A stretch of DNA of 14,657 nt, taken from the NCBI GenBank assembly GCA_038252405.1, contig JBBSAJ010000053.1:1-14657 (forward strand). The letters run 5' to 3'. A program made the translations under genes and the position numbers. The notes beneath the pieces are model-generated. The model ran no database searches. It worked only from the letters and a program-made list of their open reading frames with translations, and was not told the DNA's origin. Numbering within the stretch: position 1 is the stretch's first letter; every line of letters starts with the position of its first letter. This document shows, in pieces, positions 1 to 5,283 of this stretch. Source of the stretch: DATCDE01 sp038252405 (GTDB lineage Bacteria; Actinomycetota; Actinomycetes; Prado026).

Positions 1-108
1 CGAATCATCAGCGTCGGGAACGATCTCGAGCGGCACTCGCAGCATGTACGCACGCTATCGACCTCAGCCGAATCTCGGCTCGCGGCGCCGCCGACCGAGC
101 GCCCGCTA
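1..108 (+). other. Flank left of the insertion sequence; no assignable gene
   Basis: This short stretch lies outside the IS630 element and ends in the TA dinucleotide at 107-108, the expected target-site duplication. Plus-strand frame 1 is open from the window edge to the TA, so it could be the end of a gene the element landed in, but no family is recognisable. On the minus strand an ATG at 45-43 begins a reading frame (MLRVPLEIVPDADDS) that runs off the window. It has no visible ribosome-binding site. Neither frame is more than a possibility. Confidence 0.2.
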
Positions 109-129
109 GTGCCGGATATCGGGTGGTCC
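109..129 (+). repeat. Left terminal inverted repeat of the IS630 element
   Basis: Directly inside the TA at 107-108. GGATAT, three variable bases and GTGGTCC match the reverse complement of the right end, where two bases separate the same blocks. Transposase binding is inferred from position. Confidence 0.6.
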
Positions 130-144
130 AGTAGACCGTCGCGG

Positions 145-846
145 CTAAAGGGCTGGGTATAGGTGCCGGAGTTTGATGCGGGCGTCGCTGGTGGTGAACC
201 GCCAGTCCACCTGGCGTTCGTCGGCGTTCGTGGCGTCGGCCCAAGCGGTGAGTTCCTGGTTGAGGAGGGCCAGGTCGGCGATCCGTCGGCCGAGGCATTG
301 CTTGGTCAGGCAGGACAGCTCGATCTCGGCGATGTTGAGCCAGGAGCCGTGTTTGGGGGTGTGGTGGATCTCCAGCCGGGCGGCCAGGGCGTAGGCCTTC
401 TCCGGCGGGAATGCCTGGTAGAGGGAGGCGATCGTGTGGGTATTGAGGTTGTCCATCACCAGCACGACCTTGTCGACGTCGGGGTAGGCGACGGTGAGCA
501 GGTGCTCGACGCCGTGGGCCCAGTCGCTGCGGGTGCGGGTCGGTTCGGCGTAGGCGCGGCGCCACCCTCGTAGGGGTTCGGCCCACACGAAGATCGAGCA
601 GGTGCCGCAGCGGATGTACTCGGAGTCCTCGCGGGCCACCCGCCCGGGCGCGGCCGGGGTGCCCGCTCGGGCGTCGGCGAGCAGCTGCAGTGGTTTCTCG
701 TCCATGACCACGACTGGGCGGGCCGGGTCGTAGGGGCGGGCGTAGACGCCCAGCACGTCCTCCATCGCCGCCACGAATGCTGCGTTCTGCTGGGGCGGGA
801 TCGTCCAGCACGCCTTCAGGTGAGGCTTAAGCGCCCCCTTTTTAGG
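145..846 (-). CDS. IS630-family transposase, catalytic part (orfB, -1 frame)
   Basis: This is the DDE catalytic domain that cuts and joins the element ends. Three acidic residues are visible. The first is the Asp in VVVMDEKPLQL (codon 702-700), the second the Asp in VVLVMDNLNTH (codon 453-451), and the third the Glu in KHGSWLNIAE (codon 327-325), the classic IS630 D...D...E order. The C-terminus (DWRFTTSDARIKLRHLYP) is intact and ends at the stop 147-145. The frame stays open upstream to an ATG at 957, but that part is antisense-like overlap with orfA. Coding sense begins near 846, where KKGALKPHLK continues orfA. It is best read as the second half of one transposase made by -1 frameshifting. 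A true inactivating frameshift is the alternative. Confidence 0.88.
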   Translation of the reverse strand, partial: PKKGALKPHLKACWTIPPQQNAAFVAAMEDVLGVYARPYDPARPVVVMDEKPLQLLADARAGTPAAPGRVAREDSEYIRCGTCSIFVWAEPLRGWRRAYAEPTRTRSDWAHGVEHLLTVAYPDVDKVVLVMDNLNTHTIASLYQAFPPEKAYALAARLEIHHTPKHGSWLNIAEIELSCLTKQCLGRRIADLALLNQELTAWADATNADERQVDWRFTTSDARIKLRHLYPAL

Positions 847-1286
847 ACCCGCCCGATCGTGGAGTGATCCATCGGCGGCATCCCCTCGGTCAAGGCCACC
901 TGTCTTTCCAACAGGCGCAGCGTCCACCGCGCACGCCCCGCCGGTGGCTGGCTGCACGCCAACGCGATCACCCGGGCCTCGACGTCCCCGGTCACCTTCG
1001 GCTCCACCGGAGGCGTGGCCCGCTTCTTGCGACCGATCACGTCCTCGACCCGGCCGGCCTGTGCCGTGAATGCCTTCGCCACCAGATACACCGTGGACTC
1101 CGAGGTGCCCAGGCGTTCGGCCACCACCCGACGATCCGGCGCCGGGCCGCCCGTCTCGTCCAAGGCCAGCAACACCCTGGCCCGGGTGATCATCCGGGCG
1201 GGATGACGCCCCGACGAGACCACCTTCGTCAGCTTCGCACGATCCCCCGCAGTCAAGGTGACCGTGAACTCCTTCGGACGAGGCAC
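816..1286 (-). CDS. IS630-family transposase, N-terminal part (orfA, DNA-binding)
   Basis: This 156-residue frame supplies the DNA-binding half of the transposase. A helix-turn-helix of the IS630/homeodomain-like type lies around residues 52-75 (VVAERLGTSESTVYLVAKAF). A second winged-helix-like part follows and ends in the family-typical MDHSTIGRVLK. The frame stops soon after this, whereas full-length relatives continue straight into a segment like KxxALKPHLK. That segment is present here in the -1 frame, so orfA is expected to be extended into orfB by ribosomal slippage at 834-843. Translation starts at ATG 1286-1284, about 40 bp inside the right inverted repeat. If no slippage occurs, the short product could act as a DNA-binding inhibitor, as for other two-frame insertion sequences; that is inference. 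Confidence 0.85.
   Translation of the reverse strand: MPRPKEFTVTLTAGDRAKLTKVVSSGRHPARMITRARVLLALDETGGPAPDRRVVAERLGTSESTVYLVAKAFTAQAGRVEDVIGRKKRATPPVEPKVTGDVEARVIALACSQPPAGRARWTLRLLERQVALTEGMPPMDHSTIGRVLKRGRLSLT
834..843 (-). other. Probable -1 programmed frameshift site of the transposase
   Basis: On the minus strand the message reads CTA AAA AGG GGG CGC in the orfA frame, a run of five A followed by five G. Slipping back one base on AAA or on GGG re-pairs perfectly and moves translation into the orfB frame (AAA AAG GGG GCG). The overlap is exactly where the protein family alignment needs the frame change. orfA ends at its TGA within about 25 bases downstream. The heptamer is not the canonical A AAA AAG, so efficiency is uncertain. 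Confidence 0.6.
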
Positions 1287-1325
1287 CCCGTCAGCTCCTT
1301 CCGGTCAAGTATCAACCAGAACAGC

Positions 1326-1347
1326 GGACCACACATATCCATCAGAT
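1326..1347 (-). repeat. Right terminal inverted repeat of the IS630 element
   Basis: The plus strand reads GGACCACACATATCC at 1326-1340, then seven bases to the TA at 1348-1349. The reverse complement shares 13 of the left-end positions as two blocks, with a one-base length difference between them. It lies about 40 bp upstream of the transposase start, where an IS promoter would be expected. Confidence 0.6.
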
Positions 1348-1349
1348 TA

Positions 1350-1669
1350 GAGGCGACACGCTACTAGGTGCCACCTCAACCACCCCCGATGCCGTCACCC
1401 AGGGATGGTGCTTCTCGGTTGACCGCAGACAAGCAGCTGCCTTGGCGGCCGCCAACTACGTTGTACACCCTCGACGCGTTCAGGCCCTCAAATCGATGGG
1501 TGCTGGTTTCAGCACCGATGGGTGCAAGACCCCGGAGCTCGTCGCAGAATCCGCCCCTGGCCAGCGCGAATGCCAATCTGCGAACACCCCTCCCTGGGGC
1601 CTTCGCTGAATGCGGAGACTCGTCGCAGCATCGCGGACCCGGCTCAGGGTCTTGTACGCCGGGGCAATC
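1350..1669. other. About 320 bp without a convincing gene; possible gene remnant
   Basis: Between the insertion sequence and the Nudix gene no recognisable gene is seen. A plus-strand frame is open from 1364 to the TGA at 1607-1609 (about 81 codons) and reads like an ordinary protein in places (for example DRRQAAALAAANYVVHPRR), but it lacks a start with a ribosome-binding site and a family assignment. If the element ends at 1364, removing it joins this frame in phase with frame 1 of 1-108. A 7-bp hairpin GGTGCTG-gttt-CAGCACC sits at 1499-1516, between two copies of CGATGGGTGC (1494-1503 and 1516-1525). CTCGTCGCAG occurs at 1538-1547 and again at 1619-1628. Base composition is less G/C-biased than in the rest of the window. 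Confidence 0.3.
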
Positions 1670-2215
1670 TCACGCCCGGAAGCCTGCCGTGACGACGGCT
1701 TCGGCGTCGGGCGCGTCATAGTGCCAGTGCGACCCGAGCCCCTGCCCACCACTGAGGTGAGCGACCACAGGCTCTGTGAGGGGACGGTAGGGCAGCTGGG
1801 TCAGCAGCCGGACCGCCTCCACGGAAGGGAACCAGGCAGCCTCCAGGATCTCGCCGTCCGGATCGGCGGCGACGAGGTGTCGTGCGTGGACAGCGACGGT
1901 GAAGTTCCAGGCCAGCCACCGGGTTCCGCCGTGCGTGGTCGACGACGTACTCACCAGCTGAAGGCTCTCCACAGCAACCACGAGACCCGTCTCCTCGGCG
2001 AGCTCACGGACCGCGCCGCGGGCAGGTGTCTCGCCTGCCTGAAGCGCACCGCCGGGGATGGTCCAGAAGTCCCCACGGTATTCATCCCAAGGCTGCCGGA
2101 CCAAGGCAACGCGGTCTTGGTGGACTGCGACCATGCCGGCGACACGCCTGACGTTCATGAGTCGGACGGTACCGACGAGGGCATGTCCGTCGCCGACCAG
2201 GCCCACGTCAACCAC
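1670..2215 (-). CDS. Nudix hydrolase
   Basis: A 181-residue Nudix-fold enzyme, expected to hydrolyse a nucleoside diphosphate linked to another moiety using a divalent metal. The complete Nudix signature GX5EX7REUXEEXGU is present at about residues 56-78 (GALQAGE, then RELAEETGL). It is preceded by the usual strand RVAGMVAVHQDRVALVRQP and WTIPGG. The substrate cannot be read from the sequence. I chose the GTG at 2215-2213 because GAGGGG lies six bases upstream. An in-frame ATG at 2296-2294 would add 27 residues that do not look like the family, and an ATG at 2158-2156 would begin just before the core fold (MNVRRVAGM) but lacks a binding site. The gene stands alone and is divergent from the secreted repeat protein. 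The only hairpin just downstream is a weak 5-bp one at 1636-1651 without a T-run. Confidence 0.88.
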   Translation of the reverse strand: MVDVGLVGDGHALVGTVRLMNVRRVAGMVAVHQDRVALVRQPWDEYRGDFWTIPGGALQAGETPARGAVRELAEETGLVVAVESLQLVSTSSTTHGGTRWLAWNFTVAVHARHLVAADPDGEILEAAWFPSVEAVRLLTQLPYRPLTEPVVAHLSGGQGLGSHWHYDAPDAEAVVTAGFRA

Positions 2216-2400
2216 ATCGCCCCCCTCACAACGGACAACGCCGACGCAGCCTCCTCGGAGGTCCGGCCATGCCGCGGCGACGGGGTTCGAGCCCAACTCC
2301 TTCGGTGTCCCACGTCACCATCTGGCCTCCACATCTACGCGGCGCCGCCTCCATCTCGATGCGCTGCACTGAGGTCATCCAAGAAGGAGGCGTGAAGATC

Positions 2401-2784
2401 ATGACGATCAGGAAGCGTTACCTGCTCGCCGTCCCGTTCGCTGCACTGGTCGTCGGTGGTGCGGGGTTCGCTGGCACGGCCTTGGCAGGCGCCACTCCGG
2501 CCATGTCCGGCGGGACCAGCGTCGTGGAGGTCGGCGACCAGATCCGCGACCATCTCCAGGACGGTAGCTGCGACTCGACCTGCGATGGCATCCCCGACCA
2601 GATCAAGGACCGGGCGAAGGACGGCACAGGGACGGCGACGACCACGGTGGCCAGCGGCGACCAGCTGCAGACCCGTGACCAGCTCCGCGATGGCAGTTGC
2701 ACGACCTGCGACGGCACGCCCGACCAGATCAAGGACCAGACCAAGGACCAGATCCGGTTGCACGACGGGTCGTGCAAGGACTAA
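2401..2784 (+). CDS. Small secreted Cys-containing repeat protein (DGSC / PDQIKD)
   Basis: Encodes 127 residues of unknown function. Residues 1-29 form a Sec signal peptide: basic MTIRKRY, a hydrophobic core, then ALA before a likely cut at A29/G30. The mature part is polar and contains two related units. The first (about 45-75) has DGSCDSTCDGIPDQIKD and the second (about 96-112) has DGSCTTCDGTPDQIKD. A final DGSC lies four residues before the end. Five cysteines all fall in DGSC or TC-DG contexts, which suggests disulfides or metal binding. The Asp-rich DG-x-PD pattern loosely resembles calcium-binding repeats, but no canonical EF-hand or thrombospondin-3 loop is complete. The start is fixed by AAGGAGG at 2384-2390, ten bases before the ATG. 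The GTG at 2392 is too close to that site. It is convergent with a sensor kinase, which may or may not be functional linkage. Confidence 0.75.
   Translation: MTIRKRYLLAVPFAALVVGGAGFAGTALAGATPAMSGGTSVVEVGDQIRDHLQDGSCDSTCDGIPDQIKDRAKDGTGTATTTVASGDQLQTRDQLRDGSCTTCDGTPDQIKDQTKDQIRLHDGSCKD
2577..2736 (+). repeat. Intragenic direct repeat encoding the TCDGxPDQIKD units
   Basis: The 34-bp segments 2577-2610 and 2703-2736 differ at only three positions and lie 126 bp (42 codons) apart, in the same frame. This is consistent with an internal duplication within the secreted-protein gene. The surrounding codons (GACCAG, CGCGA, GATGGCAG) are also partly repeated. Confidence 0.75.
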
Positions 2785-2793
2785 CCACAGACT

Positions 2794-2827
2794 GGCCGGA
2801 CGTCCCCCCCTCCCCCAACGTCCGGCC
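2794..2827 (+). terminator. Hairpin after the secreted-protein gene
   Basis: GGCCGGACGT at 2794-2803 pairs perfectly with ACGTCCGGCC at 2818-2827 across a 14-nt C-rich loop, ten bases after the TAA. There is no following T-run, so it may be a GC-type terminator or an mRNA 3' stabiliser. It is one of two stem-loops in this convergent gap. Confidence 0.55.
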
Positions 2828-2842
2828 CCCTACCTCCCCCAG

Positions 2843-2873
2843 ACCCGCCCCCACTGCTCAGGTGGGGGCGGGT
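2843..2873. terminator. Bidirectional terminator hairpin overlapping the kinase stop codon
   Basis: ACCCGCCCCCAC (2843-2854) and GTGGGGGCGGGT (2862-2873) form a perfect 12-bp stem with a seven-base loop. The stop codon of the sensor kinase (2860-2858 on the minus strand) lies in the loop, so one arm of the hairpin is coding sequence. It can serve transcripts arriving from either side. Confidence 0.65.
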
Positions 2874-4435
2874 TCCCCATCCCTCGGGCAGGTGGGCAGC
2901 GACACGACGAAACGGGCGCCACCCTCGGTCGGACTCTCCACCGTGACCGTGCCGCCGTGGGCGTGCACCAGCTCGTCGACGACCGCTAGGCCCACGCCGC
3001 TGCCACTCAGCCCCTCGACCGCTGCTCCCCGCCAGAACCGGTCGAACACGTGTGGGAGCTCGTCGGGCGGGATCCCCACGCCGGTGTCGGTCACCTCGAC
3101 GCGGACCGAGCCGATGTGTGCCCCGGTCCGGACCCCGACCCGGCCACCGGCAGGCGTGAACTTGACCGCGTTGGTGAGCAGGTTGAGGACCACCTGGTGC
3201 AACCGTCCGGGGTCGCCAAGGACCGGGGCCGGGTCGAGGAAGCGCTGCAGCTCGAGCCCCGCGTCGGCCGCCTGCCCGGCCACGCTGTCCAGTGCAGCGG
3301 CCGCCACCTCGGCCAGGTCGACCGGCTCCACCCGCAGGTGCATGCTCGCGGTGTCAGCGGCCGCGAGCGCGTCCAGGTCCTCCACCACCCGGCCCAGCCG
3401 CAGCACCTCCTCGTTCAACGAGGCCAGCCGGTCGGACGTGGGCTCGGCGAGGCCGTCGACCAGCTCCTCCAGGGAGCCGCGCAGGATGGTCAGCGGGGTG
3501 CGCAGCTCGTGGGCGACGTCGCGCACCATCGTTCGCCGACTGGTCTCCTGCTCGTCCAGCCGGACGACCAGGCGGCGCACCGACCCGCCGAGCTCGCCGA
3601 GCTCGCCGGGGGCCCGGGCCAGCTCGGGCCGGTCGGTGCGGTCGCCCTCCTCAACCGCATGGACGGCGGCAGCCAGCCCGGCCAACGGCCTGGTGATCCG
3701 ACGGGAGACGAACACCGACACCGCCAGCGCCAGCAGCGCGGCGCCCGCACCGGCGAGGACCAGGTTTCGAGTCAGGGCGTCCAGCGCGCGCTGCTGCGCC
3801 CCGGTCAACCCGGACTCAGGGAAGGTCACCTGGACGGTCCCCACGGTCTGCCCGTCGACCACGATGGGCACCGTCACCAACGAGCCGTCCGCCGTGGCGT
3901 CCGAGACCAGGCGCAACGCGAGGTCCGACGTGGCCGCCGCGGGGCGCACCTGTGCCGCAGCGTGGCTGCTCGACCCGTGCGGAAGGGGCAGGCTCGAGGA
4001 CTCCACCGACGGGCCGGACGACGGCCGCTGACTGGGTCCGGCCGAGGGCCCACTGCTCGGCTTGGACGTGGGCGGGGTGCTCGGCGCGGTGCTGTGGCCG
4101 TCCGGCTGCTGTGACGGCTCGACCTCATGCGGCGTGACCACCGCACCGGAGTCGTCGCGGATGACCAGCCCCGACCCGCCGGCCGGGGAGGCTGTGGGCG
4201 GAAGGGTCATGCCGGCCCAGCCGTCCGCGTCCCGGTAGGCGTCCTCGAGGGTCCGGACCAGCGTGGCCACGGCCTCCTCGCGCTCGCGGGCCGCCAGGTC
4301 CTCGACGCTGCGACGGGCGCTGGCAACGGCCAGCGCGGTCAGCAGGCCGATCGCGAGCCAGGCCACCAGCAGGAACGCCAGGGCCAGCCGCGTCCCGATC
4401 GAGACGCGCCGCCAGCCCCTGGCCCGCTCAGCCAT
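2858..4435 (-). CDS. Two-component sensor histidine kinase (HAMP, BaeS-like)
   Basis: A 525-residue membrane kinase that should phosphorylate the regulator encoded just upstream. The order is a transmembrane helix at about 16-38, an extracellular region to about 224 with an unusually Ser/Pro-rich stretch at 106-165, a second helix at about 225-244, HAMP at 245-297, and then the catalytic core. The H-box DVAHELRTPLTIL puts the phospho-accepting His at 309. The N-box NLLTNAVKFT is at 418-427, the G1 box DTGVGIP at 450-456, the F-box FDRFWR at 464-469 and the G2 box GSGVGLAVV at 478-486. All catalytic boxes are intact. Its ATG overlaps the end of the regulator gene by eight bases, so the pair is translationally coupled. 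The signal is unknown; the low-complexity linker inside the sensor domain is the odd feature. Confidence 0.95.
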   Translation of the reverse strand: MAERARGWRRVSIGTRLALAFLLVAWLAIGLLTALAVASARRSVEDLAAREREEAVATLVRTLEDAYRDADGWAGMTLPPTASPAGGSGLVIRDDSGAVVTPHEVEPSQQPDGHSTAPSTPPTSKPSSGPSAGPSQRPSSGPSVESSSLPLPHGSSSHAAAQVRPAAATSDLALRLVSDATADGSLVTVPIVVDGQTVGTVQVTFPESGLTGAQQRALDALTRNLVLAGAGAALLALAVSVFVSRRITRPLAGLAAAVHAVEEGDRTDRPELARAPGELGELGGSVRRLVVRLDEQETSRRTMVRDVAHELRTPLTILRGSLEELVDGLAEPTSDRLASLNEEVLRLGRVVEDLDALAAADTASMHLRVEPVDLAEVAAAALDSVAGQAADAGLELQRFLDPAPVLGDPGRLHQVVLNLLTNAVKFTPAGGRVGVRTGAHIGSVRVEVTDTGVGIPPDELPHVFDRFWRGAAVEGLSGSGVGLAVVDELVHAHGGTVTVESPTEGGARFVVSLPTCPRDGEPAPT

Positions 4436-5123
4436 CCCGGGTGAGCCCCAGCCGGTAGCCGGTCCCCAGCACGGTCTCCAGGACCTGCGGCCGGTGCGGG
4501 TCGCGCTCCAGCTTGCGGCGCAGGTTCTTCACGTGCGAGTCCACGGTGCGCTCGTAGCCCTCGAACTCGTAGCCGCGCACCCCGTTGATGAGCTCGAACC
4601 GCGTGCAGACCCGACCCGGGACCCGGGCCAAGGCGGTGAGCACGCCCCACTCGGTCGGGGTGAGCTCGACCACCTCGCCGCGCGCCGAAACCGTGTGCCG
4701 CAGCTCGTCGATGACCAGTTCCCCGCCGCCGAAGGAGACCGGTGCGCTGGTGTCCAGGGCCGACGTCCGGCGCAGGACCGCCTGGACCCGCAGCACCAGC
4801 TCGCGCGGGCTGAACGGCTTGGTGAGGTAGTCGTCGGCGCCCAGCTCGAGTCCGTGGATCCGGTCCTCCTCACCGGCCTTCGCGGTGAGCATGACGATCG
4901 CGGGCCCGTCCGGGCCGGCCAGCTCCCTGGCCACCTCCTCGCCGGGGACGTCCGGCAGCCGCAGGTCGAGGACGACCAGGTCCGGGTGCACCGACCCGGC
5001 CAGGGTCAGCGCCTCCGCGCCGGACCCGGTCGAGACCACCGCGTAGCCGGCTCGCTCCAGGTAGCCCCGCAACAGCTCGCGAATCTTCCGCTCGTCCTCG
5101 ACGACGAGCACCGTCGCGCCCAT
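4428..5123 (-). CDS. OmpR/PhoB-family response regulator
   Basis: A 231-residue transcription factor with a receiver domain (1-118) and a winged-helix DNA-binding domain (about 130-227). Key receiver residues are the acidic pair E9/D10, the phospho-acceptor D53 (LVVLDLRLP), T80 (VMLTAK) and K102 (DYLTKPFS). The output domain has the usual TPTEWGVL and the recognition-helix segment RTVDSHVKNLRRKLE, then GTGYRLG near the end. It is the first gene of a two-gene operon with the sensor kinase. Its ATG has only GAGAGG abutting it, too close for an ordinary binding site. TACACC at -12 to -7 from the ATG would suit a leaderless transcript, but this is weak. Targets are unknown; nearby candidates are its own promoter and the secreted repeat protein. 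Confidence 0.96.
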   Translation of the reverse strand: MGATVLVVEDERKIRELLRGYLERAGYAVVSTGSGAEALTLAGSVHPDLVVLDLRLPDVPGEEVARELAGPDGPAIVMLTAKAGEEDRIHGLELGADDYLTKPFSPRELVLRVQAVLRRTSALDTSAPVSFGGGELVIDELRHTVSARGEVVELTPTEWGVLTALARVPGRVCTRFELINGVRGYEFEGYERTVDSHVKNLRRKLERDPHRPQVLETVLGTGYRLGLTRDG

Positions 5124-5209
5124 CCTCTCGGTGTACCGCCACGAACCGCTGGGCGGACCGTGTCATTCGTCCCGTTCGTGGACGGTGTGAGGCCGGTCAC
5201 TTGCGCTGG

Positions 5210-5248
5210 TTACCGACGGGTAGCATCATGGATGTTACTGACGGGTAA
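5210..5248. promoter_or_regulatory. Two operator-like boxes, TTAC-N6-GTAR, upstream of fadE5
   Basis: TTACCGACGGGTAG (5210-5223) and TTACTGACGGGTAA (5235-5248) differ at two positions and start 25 bp apart. The outer TTAC/GTAA blocks of the second copy are palindromic, as expected for a dimeric TetR-type regulator. They lie 36-74 bp before the fadE5 start. TAGCAT at 5221-5226 could be a -10 element overlapped by the first box, so repression is plausible. The divergent regulator gene begins about 87 bp away on the other side. The binding protein is not encoded in this window. Confidence 0.6.
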
Positions 5249-5283
5249 TCATTGCGCTTCGCGCGGTCCGAGGAGTCAGCACC

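Larger units (their letters stand above)
109..1347 (-). mobile_element. IS630-family insertion sequence
   Basis: About 1.24 kb, with a two-frame DDE transposase filling nearly all of it on the minus strand. Near each end lies an imperfect inverted repeat. The left end has GGATAT at 114-119 and GTGGTCC at 123-129. The right end has the complement of both at 1326-1340. IS630 elements insert at TA and duplicate it, and TA occurs just outside both proposed ends (107-108 and 1348-1349). An alternative right boundary uses the TA at 1365-1366, giving an element of 109-1364, but then the inverted repeats sit at unequal distances from the tips (5 versus 24 nt). The element looks complete. The family call is secure; the exact right edge is not. 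Confidence 0.88.

Noticed and set aside
1368..1721. A 117-codon plus-strand frame starting at GTG next to the insertion sequence
   Set aside because: Proline/serine-rich, no ribosome-binding site, overlaps the 3' end of the Nudix gene and has no family resemblance.
2275..2310. GGGGTTCGAGCCC resembling the T-arm and 3' end of a tRNA, which might mark an integration site
   Set aside because: The bases flanking the TTCGAGC loop do not form a five-pair T-stem (CGGGG versus CCAAC), no acceptor or anticodon arm is found upstream, and no second copy occurs in the window.
2697..4031. A 444-codon plus-strand open frame opposite the sensor kinase
   Set aside because: Its product is Ser/Arg/Thr/Pro-rich with no domain, and it is antisense to a kinase with all catalytic boxes intact.
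5161..5183. TTCGT repeated at nine-base spacing as a binding site for the response regulator
   Set aside because: Five-base repeats are expected by chance here, and nine bases is not clearly the 11-base spacing usual for OmpR-type sites.
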